In this document: positions 22,504 through 32,477 of the stretch, one piece after another
Layout: every line of letters begins with the position of its first letter
Numbering within the stretch: position 1 is the stretch's first letter
DNA from: Fagopyrum homotropicum
Taxonomy: Eukaryota; Streptophyta; Magnoliopsida; Caryophyllales; Polygonaceae
DNA length: 64,000 bases
Reading direction: 5' to 3'
Assembly (NCBI GenBank): GCA_033239125.1
Contig: BSWB01000004.1
Span: forward strand, 81,372,501 to 81,436,500
Notes under the pieces: generated by a model
The model's input: only the letters and a program-made list of their open reading frames with translations
Database searches by the model: none
What the model was told of the DNA's origin: nothing
Position numbers and translations under genes: made by a program

Positions 22504-23366
22504 TTTTCATGATCACTTTCATGATTAGCATCTAGGATAGTTTAATATTGTCACATGTTTCATTATGTCTTGCATTGTACATACATATTCCGAAAAATCC
22601 AAAGCATCACCAATGTTAGTGTGTTGATGTGTGTGAAAAGCAAGTGTGGGGTGAAGATGTTGATGAAAGAATGTCATGAATAAAATGCTGAATTTGTTGT
22701 GAAAGTGTAGACAAAAATATAGGTTTCGGGACATTGGTTTAAATGACAAGTAACTCGGCACACTTCACATAATCGGGTGTTGGTGCCTTGCCAAAGTCAA
22801 ATAAACCGATAGTCCTAACGAGCTTTGGTATGTGTGCCCGGTGTGGATGCATCTCGAAAAATAGAAAAAGCCCGAGAATGGCTAATCACCAAGGTTTCGG
22901 CTTTTGCACAACAATGCCATTGTCTCAAAAATAAAAGAAAGAAAAGAAAATGAAGAAAAATATACACTTGAGGGAAGTTGATAAGAAAATTTGAAGTTGT
23001 GGTTGTTTAGTTCCTTTCCCGGATTAGCATAACATAGCCTAGAAAATTCCCACCTAATCACAACGTTTCTTGGCCTTCTACTTTACAAGTCCTTTTGACC
23101 TACTTGCATGTGTGTGAGGCTAAGTGATTTAGATTGGATATACTCATGATCATCTTGACTTCTTCATCTTTACATTTCATTGCATGCTATCAAGTTAAGT
23201 GTAATTGTCTTTCCATGCTTTCATTTATTTGATACATAATTGCTTATCCATCGCCATGAAACATGACTATGAAGGTGATCCAATATTAGAAGCACAACTC
23301 CAAAAGATTTTGCCATTTTTCTGCATACATAAATCATGTCATCTCTTAGTCTATAGTTGGGAATTC

Positions 23367-23403
23367 GCTCGGGGACGAGCAAACCTTAAGTATGGGGTAT
23401 TTT
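23367..23403 (+). other. stem-loop and PPT of element A
   Basis: GCTCG-GGGA-CGAGC followed seven bases later by AAGTATGGGGTATTTT, the polypurine tract that primes plus-strand DNA. Confidence 0.7.
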
Positions 23404-23450
23404 CATAACATTCATACATAAATCATGTCATCTTGACTTCTTCATCTTTA
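23404..23450. other. templated filler at the 3' LTR junction of element A
   Basis: The first 18 or so bases of the LTR are replaced by about 47 bp that copy nearby sequence: 'catacataaatcatgtcatc' from about 23323 and 'cttgacttcttcatcttta' from about 23153. Confidence 0.7.
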
Positions 23451-25187
23451 CTTAGGGTTAGGTAATCATTTAGATAGATTCATCACTCATTCATGCATGG
23501 TTTAGCACAAATTCGCGACGTTTGCACTCAATTCACGTATTTTGTCGAGATAGACGTCTACACGGACTTGTGCGTTGCTTTGTAGGTATTTCGGGGGTCT
23601 TTTGGACATTAACCGATACATTAGAGGGCCAAGCCTCATGATGGTACACATCCAAGGCTAAGGAGGAGCATAAATGGAGCAACAAGGGACACAAAGACCA
23701 CTATTGGTGCAAGCAATGAATCAACTCATGGCTAGACGATCATAGCACCTTTCTGCTGAAGAAAATCGGACCAACAAGCAGCTAAATCGGCCGATTTTCT
23801 CCTACTGGGTCGATTTTTGACGCTTTGACAGCTTAAGCCACGTGTCCCACGATCTCTTGTCCGTCCTTGCTCTTGGTGGAGAATATAAGTGGTCCTGCAG
23901 GTGGTTGCTGAGCATCTCTCCTCTCCCACACTCTCATTCACAGCTCACCAATTTGGTAGAAGGATTGGAGGAGAAGAAAAGCTCTCAAGGATTGAAGGAA
24001 GAAGAGAACACCATTTTAGGAGATAAGTGAGGTTTTGAGTGATTTGGAGTGGCTTTTGTAGTCTTTGATTGAAGAGCTTTAGCAAGGATTGTTAGAAACG
24101 TTTTGGATCTTCATTTAAGAGTTTGTAAGTCTTGCTACAACTTGGATTTTGCTGAGATTAATTGATTTTGTTTCTCATCTTTCATTACTCATCTATGAAC
24201 ACCATGTATGCTTGTTTGATGATTTTGAATCTTGATATGCATATTATTGGTTAGTTTGTTGTGATTCTGGAGTGATGGATTGATGGTTATGGTTATGGTG
24301 ATGATAGGATGAGCTTATATATTAGTTTATGATGATTAATATGCACGAAACTCACAACAGAAAGAAAAATCGTCCTGTTCATCAGATAAATCGGCCGATT
24401 TATCCGTAGAACAGCCCGATTTATTCTCCTATTGCTCTTTAAATGATCAATCTAAGTGAGGGAAGAGATCTACCCGATGATTTCCGACCTTCGATACCTA
24501 AGATGATGAATGCTAGGTAGTAGTGAGCTTCATAAGCCGCTATTGGATCGAGTGTGCTAGGATTAGTACTTGAGACTTCCCTATTCCGAGACTTACCCGG
24601 TAAGGAGAGGGTTGTACTCTTAAGTAGTATCCGGTTTGTGTAGAATCTCCCTATTTAACCACCTTGAGACCTACCCGGTAATAGGAGTTAGATGCGGGAC
24701 TAGTGAAGTGAGAGATCTACCCGGTAATTGCTTCCATTAGTGAAACACTCTTCCCCAACACCGCAACTTGTCCTTAGAATCCTTAGAACCTTGAGTCCTA
24801 TGCCATAACCGGAAATCTTGACCTCTAGAATCTATTTTTCTCTCTTGATCATATACTTGTGTTTTGAGTTACTTGTTTGATTGCCAGTTGAGTTGTTAGC
24901 TTGTTTCATTATCTTTCTTGACTTGTGATCTTGTTTGATCACCTCAAAAACCGACAAAAACATTGTGTTTTTCCATTTTCTTTGTTTCTCATCTTATCTT
25001 AGTCTAGATTCACACTATCTTTGATCATTGTTTGACTCGATTTCACATTAGTCTTTGTGTTTGACCTCGGAATACTATCTCTACTACAAACGTCCCGTAC
25101 ACTGCGGGTTCACTAGGAGTTAGGATAAATATAACGAGTATAAATTTAAGACTTATTGCGTACACATCACACGATCTTAGCGTAACA
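23451..25187 (+). mobile_element. 3' LTR of element A
   Basis: 1737 bp, lacking the terminal TGATAACACG and with an 81-bp internal deletion at about 24446. Ends GCGTAACA, then the TSD GAGAT. Motif blocks at 23762-23818 and 24366-24421; TATA-like box at 23881-23890. Confidence 0.92.
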
Positions 25188-26872
25188 GAGATAGACATCT
25201 ACACGAACTTTTGCATGCTTTGTAGGTATTTTGGGAGGTTTAGGAGCTTAATCGATACATTTTGAAGATCATTCCCAGAGATAACACACCTTCGGACTCA
25301 TTGGGAAGCAAGTTAGGAGCTAAGGAGGACACATGGGACCTTGTTGGTACATGCCATGCACCAAATCGTGACTTAATGATCCAAAACAAGTTGAGGCACC
25401 AAAACCACGGCCACTGGGACTTCCACGGGCGTGGAAATGGGCCGTGGTTTTGGCCAGACAGCTGTGACAGCTGTCCCACGATCTTCATGGCCGACTCTTG
25501 CAATTTGTTGAGGATATAAGGTTGTCTTGCAGTTTGTTATGACAGACCCCATCACTCCATTCTCTCCCACACTCTCAACAACACATATTCTCTCATTGGA
25601 AGATTGGATTGGAGCTACTCTTGGAGGAGAAGAAAATGTTCCATTGGAGAAGAAGAGAAAACACACCATTCTTAGTTTTTCATAGTTTTGAGTGAGATTT
25701 GTGAAGCCGTTTTGCAAGTGTTTGTAAGAAACGATTGAACCTTCTTTAGAAGGGTTGTAAGTCCTTGTTGAACTCATATTCAGCTTGGTTTTCTTTGTTC
25801 TACTTGTTCATCTCTATTTTACTTCATCTACTTGCTATGGAAGCCATGAATGTATGCTTGTTGAGTTTGATTGTTGAGATGCTTATTGTTGGCTAGATAG
25901 ATGTGATTCTAGGGTAAGAAAATGAGGGTTATGGCTTGGACTATGATAGGATGGACTTAGATGTACCTTAGGATGATTCGTTTGCTTGAACCGAGCTACT
26001 GTTGGAAATCACGCTTCGTTCTTGGCACTCCACGGCCGTGGAAAGGGATGAACAACCCGTAATTCTGACTAACTCGTTTGATTTGATGAATCTAAGTGCT
26101 AGAATGTTACATTGTTGTAATCCTAGTGTTTGTTGAGCTAAATCTATCCTAGGGTGACCTAGTGTTAGCAACTAAGTGTTAGAAGAGACCTACCCGGTGA
26201 TTCTTGCTCTTAGATACCGAAGATGACGAACTCTAGGTAGTAGTGAGCCTCACAAGCCACTATTGGACTGAGTGTGCTAGGATAGGTGTTTAGGACTTGC
26301 CTTCCCGAGACTTACCCTGTAAGGAGAGGTTAGATCCCTAGAATACCATCCGGTTTGAGTAGATATCCCTTCCTTAGGCTCCTAGAGACTTACCCGGTAA
26401 TAGGACCTTAGGTGCAGGATTAGTGGATCATGAGACCTACCCGGTTATTGACCCCATTTGAGAAACATTCCTTCCAAACATACTATAGTTTATCCAAGGT
26501 TGATTAGAAGCTTGAGTCCTATGCCATAACCGGAATTTCCAACCCCCTAGATTCCGCTTTTCTCTCTTTGATCTCATATCTCGTGTTTGTCTTGCTTGTT
26601 TGTGTTGATTTGCTAGATTGTTAGTTTGTTTTGCTATATTGCATCATTGTGATCCTTGATTGATCACCACACAAAACCAATCCAAAAAAATTGAGATTTT
26701 CATTTATTTGTTTCTTTCTCTTTTCTTAGCCTAGATCGACACTATCCTTAGTCACTAATCGATTCAATCTCACCTGAGTCTTTGTGTTCGACCTCGGAAT
26801 ACTATCCCTACTACAAAACGTCCCGTATACTGCGGGTTCGGTAGGAGTTAGGAGAAATATATCGAGTATAAA
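25188..26872 (+). mobile_element. element B 5' LTR, second fragment
   Basis: Continues the LTR begun at 14057-14175. TATA-like GGATATAAGG at 25512-25521, motif block 1 (CCACGGCC, TTCCACGGGCGTGG, GGCCGTGG) at 25401-25451, block 2 (CTCCACGGCCGTGGA) at 26005-26062. The last 30 or so bases and the primer site are lost at 26872. Confidence 0.85.
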
Positions 26873-26920
26873 TGGAATTCTCACCTCAGTCACTAATCGA
26901 TTCAATCTCACCTTAGTCTA
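26873..26920. other. deletion scar with templated filler in element B
   Basis: LTR sequence stops at about 26872. A 40-bp copy of 26751-26782 ('tcactaatcgattcaatctcacc') follows. Then the sequence enters the middle of the protease. Leader, primer site and all of gag are missing. Confidence 0.7.
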
Positions 26921-29900
26921 TGTGCCCATAGACTTCGTTGTTTTGTACATCCCGAGGGACTATCCGGTTCCCATCATCTTAGGGAGACCTTTCCTAGCCA
27001 CTTCCGGATGTTTGGTGGATTGCAAAAATGGAATTCTCTCCTTCAACATTGGAGAAGAGAATATCAAGTTCAAATTATCCACAATGATGAAAGGGTCAGC
27101 CCTTGGTGAAGATGTGTTCAACATTGTCGAGCAAGAGGAGTCTAGAGAAGTTGTGAGCTCGATCTTGATCAAGGATCCCTTGGAGAAGGTTCTTAGCTTA
27201 AGTTTGATGGAGGAAGGAGTTGAGGAGGCCTGCAATGAAGAAATCAAGGCTTTGGAAGCATTGGAAAAGGAGGCAATAGCTAAATTTGAAGCACACAAAG
27301 GTGGGCTGAATTCCTGTAGGAACCACGGCCTGGCGGGAAGAACCACGTCCGTGGTTTTACCCGTGGAACCTACTGGAGTGCTCCGAAGTGCTAGCTTTGC
27401 AAGTTCCATGGCCGTGGTTGTGCCAGAGCCCGTAATTTTGCCCGTGGTTTCTCCAGAAACTGCCTTAGTTGTTGATCAAGCTTCAAGGAGTCTTGAGGAG
27501 TCATCCAAAGCTTTGGATTCATCTCAACCTACATTATATGGATTATCTCCACTCGATAAAGGTCCTCCAAAACTTGAACTTAAACCCCTCCCCTCTCATT
27601 TGAAGTATGCTTCTCTTGGTGAGAATTCAACATATCCGGTTATTGTGAATGCATGCTTGAATGATGATGAACTTGCTAGATTGTTGCATGAATTGAGATT
27701 GCATAGGAAAGCCATAGGCTATACCATTGATGATTTAGTTGGCATTAAACCTTCTTTGTGAATGCATAAGATCTTAATGGAAGACAACCATAAACCTTCA
27801 ATTGACCCTCAAAGAAGACTAAACCCAATCATGAAAGAAGTAGTAAAGAAGAAGATTCTTAAATTGCTAGATGCGGGAATAATTTTCCCGATTTCGGATA
27901 GTAAATGGGCTAGTCCCGTGCATGTGGTTCCTAAGAAGGGTGGGATGACCGTAGTAACCAATGAGAATAATGAATTAATCCCAACTAGAAAGGTTACGGG
28001 ATGGAGGATGTGTATAGACTATAGGAAACTAAATGTGGCCTCTAGGAAAGATCACTTCCCTCTTCCCTTTATTGACCAAATGCTAGAGAGATTAGCTCAA
28101 CATTCCCATTTTTGTTACTTAGACGGTTATAGTGGATTCTTCCAAATCCCTATCCACGCCGATGACCAAGAGAAAACTACATTCACATGTCCTTGGGGTA
28201 CATTTGCATATAGGAGAATGCCATTTGGGTTGTGTAATGCACCCGCTACCTTTCAAAGGTGTATGATGGCTATCTTTTTTGAGTATATTGAAAACATCAT
28301 GGAAGTTTTTATGGATGATTTTTCTGTTTATGGATCTTCCTTTGATGATTGTTTAGCTAACTTGTCTCTAGTGCTAAAAAGATGTGAGGAGACTAATCCA
28401 GTCTTGAATTGGGAGAAATGCCACTTCATGGTAAGTGAAGGTATTGTGTTGGGACACTTGGTGTCCAACCGAGGCATTGAGGTTGATAGGGCTAAGATAG
28501 AGACAATAGAGAAGTTGCCACCACCTACCTCGGTGAAGGGGGTAAGGAGTTTTCTAGGGCATGCCGGTTTTTACCGGAGGTTCATTCAAGACTTCTCTAA
28601 GATTTCTAAGCCTCTTACTAACCTACTAATGAAAGATGTTGAGTTTGTTTTCTCCAAGGATTGCCTTGAGGCTTTTTGTAGGTTGAAGAATGCTTTGATC
28701 TCCGCACCTATCATGCAACCTCCGGATTGGAGTTTACCGTTTGAGATCATGTGTGACGCGAGCGATGTAGCCGTTGGGGCTGTTTTGGGACAAAGGAAAG
28801 ATGGGCTTACACATGCCATATATTATGCTAGCAAGACGCTAGATGATGCCCAACTCAATTATGCTACCACCGAAAAGGAGTTGCTAGCGGTTGTGTACGC
28901 ATTTGAGAAGTTCCACTCGTATCTTGTTTGAGCGAAGGTCATTGTGTATACGGATCATGTTGCGATCTGTTATCTCCTTACAAAGAAGGATTCCAAGCCT
29001 CAGTTGATTCGGTGGATCCCTCTTCTTCAAGAGTTTGACTTGGAAATCCGGGATAAGAAAGGGTCCGAAAATTCTGTGGCGGATCACCTTAGTAGACTCC
29101 CACCATTAGAGTTTGAGAGAGATGACATCCCGATTGATGACTCATTCCGGGATGAGAAATTGGAAATGGTGGAGGAATGCTTATTTCAAGTGTCAAGGGG
29201 TAATGAGCCATGGTATGCCGACATAGTAAACTATCTCGTTTGTGAGGAGGTGCCACCCGGTTTATCCTATGCCCAAAAGAAGAAGTTCTTCAAAGATGTG
29301 AGGCATTACTATTGGAGTGAACCGCTTTTGTTCTAGAGAGGACCGGATGGAGTTTTTAGAAGATGCATACCGGAACATGAGGTGGAGAGTGTGATCCGCC
29401 ATTTTCATTCCTTGCCATGTGAAGGCCATGCTAGCTCACACAAGACATATGCTAAGGTGTTGCAATCGGGTTTCTTTTGGCCAAGTTTGTTCAAGGATGT
29501 GCAAAATTTTGTGGTAGCTTGTGATGCTTGCCAAAGGATGGGCAACATCTCAAGGAGGAATGAGATGCCCTTGAACAACATACAAGAGGTGGAGATATTC
29601 GATGTGTGGGGTGTGGACTTCATGGGACCATTCCCCTCTTCTTGTGGCAACCTCTACATCCTATTGGCGGTAGACTATGTTTCGAGATGGATGGAGGCAA
29701 TCGCCTCTCCCACAAATGATGCCAAGGTTGTGGTGCGGTTCTTCAACCGAGTGATCTTCCCTAGGTTTGTAACACCAAGGGTGATCATAAGTGATGGAGG
29801 AAAGCACTTCACGAATAGGAATTTTGGGGCACTTTTGGCTAAATATGGGGTGACTCATAAGGTGGCAACACCTTACCATCCCCAAACTAGTGGCCAAGTG

Positions 29901-30485
29901 GAGATCTCCAACCGGGAGATAAAGGGAATTCTTGAGAAGATGGTTTCTAGGACGATAAAGGATTGGGATATGAAGCTCGATGATGCTTTGTTGGCTTATA
30001 GAACCGCTTTCAAGACACCGATTGGCACCACTCCCTACAAGCTAGTCTATGGAAAGTCTTGCCACCTTCCGGTAGAGATGGTGCATAGAGCGTATTGGGC
30101 TATAAGGTGGCTGAATTTTGACCTCAAGGAGGCTGGATAGAAGAGATTGCTTGATATGAACGCTCTTGAGGAGATCCGGTTGGATGCCTATGAAAACGCC
30201 CGGATCTACAAGGAAAGGACTAAACGTTGGCATGACAAGCGTCTCATCCCTAAGGAGTTGAGTGAAGGCGACCTTGTCCTTCTCTTCAACTCAAGGTTTC
30301 GGCTCTTCCCCGGAAAGCTAAAATCAAGATGGACGGGTCCTTATGTGGTGAAGAAGATCTTTCCCCATGGAGCGGTTGAGATAGGAGGGGAGCATTGTGG
30401 AGATTTTAAGGTGAATGGGCACCGGTTGAATAAGTATATCCCAGGAGCTCCAGTGGACATGATTGCCCCACTTCACCTTGAGTGA
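26921..30485 (+). pseudogene. pol: element B pol, lacking gag and half of PR, four stops
   Basis: A single frame from the carboxy half of the protease (FYVPIDFVVL, ILGRPFLATSG) through RT (YRKLN, FMDDFSVYG), RNase H (CDASD, YTDH) and integrase (CDACQRMGN, DFMGPFP, SDGGKHF, EISNREIK) to a TGA at 30483-30485. Stops at 27759, 28929, 29334 and 30138 break it, without a frameshift. The protease active site (DLGA) is deleted. The PR-RT linker has CCACGGCCGTGG-type motifs at 27320-27451. Very close to A, C and F in the enzymatic domains. The element ends at 30515, where C begins, and its own 3' LTR is missing. Confidence 0.88.
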
Positions 30486-30845
30486 GACGCCCCCGAGTTT
30501 GGTCAAGCTGATGACTAATAACACGATTTATGACTTAGGTTTAGGTAGTCATTTAGATAGATTTCTCACTCATTCATGCATGGTTTAGCACTAGTTCACG
30601 ACATTTGCACTCAATTCACGTAGTTTGTCGAGATAGACGTCTACACGGACTCTTGCATTGCTTTGTAGGTATTTTGGGAGAATTAGGAGCTTAAAACGAT
30701 ATGTTTGAGGATCGTTCATCAAGATGACACACCCTCGGACTCATTTGAATGCAAGCTAAGGGCTAAAGAGGACTCATGGAACCTTGCCAATACAAGCCAT
30801 GCACCAAATCAAAGCTTAATGAACCAAGGCAAAGCTGAAGCACCA

Positions 30846-30892
30846 AACCACGGTTCACTGCCATTCCACGGCCATGGAACCAACCGTGGTTC
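30846..30892. promoter_or_regulatory. dyad motif block 1, element C 5' LTR
   Basis: ACCACGG, TTCCACGGCCATGGAA and CCGTGGTT in 47 bp, about 60 bp upstream of the TATA box. In the 3' LTR (40231-40276) the centre is the perfect TTCCACGGCCGTGGAA. Confidence 0.6.
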
Positions 30893-30950
30893 TTGCCAGG
30901 CGGTTGTGACAGCTGTGCCACGATCTCTTGGCCAGCTCTTGCAAAGTTGT

Positions 30951-30960
30951 AGTATAAAAG
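30951..30960 (+). promoter_or_regulatory. TATA box in element C 5' LTR
   Basis: AGTATAAAAG, embedded in 'TATAAAAGTGGTCCTGCA', which is nearly the same in S, A, C and F. Confidence 0.6.
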
Positions 30961-32343
30961 TGGTCCTGCATTGGCTGAGAGGAGCATCTTTCATCTTCCA
31001 TTCCACCATCCAATTCCACATTGCCCTCTCAACAAGAAGATTCTCTAAGGAGGGAAGCTACCATTGGAGGAGGAAGAAGAGCTCCATTGGAGAGGAAGGA
31101 GAAGAGCACACCATTGTTAGACTTTGATAGCTTTGTAGTGAAGAATTTCGGAATCAATTTCTAGAGTTGTATGAACCATCTAAACCTTCTTTTGGAAGGG
31201 TTGTGAGTCATTTCAAACTTATATTTCAGCTTGGTTTTGTTTACTTCACTTGTCCATCTCTCTCTCTTCATTATCTTGCAAATGGAAGCTATGATTTTAT
31301 GTTTGATGATTTTGATTGTTATCATGAATGTTGTAGGCTAAATAGATGTGATTCTAGGGTAAGGAAAGGATGGTTATGGCTAGGACTATGATAGGATGGA
31401 CTTAGATTTGCCCTTGGATGAGTTACTTGCTTGAACGTATCCTCTGTTGGTGTCCACGGTTTGTTCTTGCCAGACCACGGCCGTGGACTTGGTAAAACAG
31501 CCCGTGATTCTCCCTAGTTCGATGGATCTAGCTTTAGATTGTTAGAATGTTGAAATCCTAGTGTTTGTTGAGTTAAATCTACCCTAGGGTGACTTAGTGT
31601 AGCAACTAAGTGTTAGAAGAGACTTACCCGGTGATTCTTACTCTTAGGTTCCAAAGATGACAAACCCTAGGTAGTGGTGAGCCTCATAAGCCGCCATTGG
31701 ACTAAGTGTGCTAGGATAGTTGTTTAGGACTAACCCTTTCGAGACTTACCCGGTAAGGATAGGTTAGATCCCTAGGTAACAATCCGGTTTGTGTAGAATT
31801 CCATTCCTTAGGTTCTTAGAGACTTACCCGGTGATGAGACCTTAGGGACGGACTAGTGGACCATGAGACCTACCCGGTGATTGATCCCAATCTAGAAACA
31901 CTCGCTCCCAACATATCATATTTAATCCAAGGATGATTAGATAGCTTGAGTCCTATGCCATAACCGGAACTTCCAACCCCTAGAATCCGCTTTTCTCTCT
32001 TGATTTATATCTCGTGTTTAGCTTGTTTGTTTGTGTTGATTCGTTAGCTTAGTTGATTGTTTACTTTGCATCATTTGTGATCCTTAATTGATCACCTAAA
32101 AACCAACCAAAAACATTGAGGTTTTCATTTCTTTATTTCTTTCTCTTTTCTACAACCTAGATCTTCACTAAACTTAATCATAAATCGAATCAATCTCACC
32201 TTAGTCTTTGTGTTCGACCTCGGAATACTATCCCTACTACAAACGTCCCGGTCACTGCGGGTTCGCTAGGAGTTAGGAGAAATATAACGAGTTTATAAAT
32301 TTTAAAACCCATTGCGTATCACATCCTGAGCGTAACAAGTTTT

Positions 32344-32361
32344 TGGCGCCGTTGCCGAGGA
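32344..32361 (+). other. primer binding site (tRNA-Asp) of element C
   Basis: TGGCGCCGTTGCCGAGGA, one change from the site in A. Confidence 0.88.
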
Positions 32362-32477
32362 CTAGGTCTAGATTGAGTCTAATTGTGATTGTTTATAGTG
32401 TAGATCTTTCTCGTTGCTTTTGATCTCTCTTTGGTGTGTGTCTTTGCTTTTCAGGACATTTATTACTCTTTAGGTGT

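Larger units (their letters stand above)
21921..23403 (+). other. 3' noncoding region of element A
   Basis: About 1.5 kb without a credible frame, where Athila relatives can carry an env-like gene. It holds, in order: the hairpin TGGGAGGCAACCCA (21968-21981), motif block 4 (22170-22242), a stem-loop plus AAGTATGGGGTGGGG (22465-22503), a conserved block shared with C, F and E (22745-22930), a second stem-loop GCTCG-GGGA-CGAGC (23367-23380) and the PPT (23388-23403). Confidence 0.7.
14176..25187 (+). mobile_element. element A, full-length Athila-like retrotransposon
   Basis: Two LTRs (14176-16011 and 23451-25187), primer site, gag-pol and PPT in order, flanked by the perfect TSD GAGAT (14171-14175 and 25188-25192). 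It inserted into the 5' LTR of element B. The two LTRs differ at only a modest number of sites by eye. In addition the 3' LTR has an 81-bp internal deletion near 24446 and has lost its first 18 or so bases, so it is probably a fairly young insertion. Family motif is AAATCGGCCGATTT, unlike B, C and F. Confidence 0.93.
30516..32337 (+). mobile_element. 5' LTR of element C
   Basis: 1822 bp, TAATAACACG...GCGTAACA. TATA-like AGTATAAAAGTGG at 30951-30963. CCACGGCCGTGG-type block 1 at 30846-30892 and block 2 at 31452-31509. Confidence 0.92.

Noticed and set aside
30705..31127. Sense-strand open frame of 114-140 codons in the U3 of C and F LTRs, with a relative in B
   Set aside because: It starts at TTG, not ATG, in C, lies upstream of the TATA box and mainly reflects conserved LTR sequence. 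The D LTR frame (11127-11480, GTG start) is likewise open because it is GC-rich.
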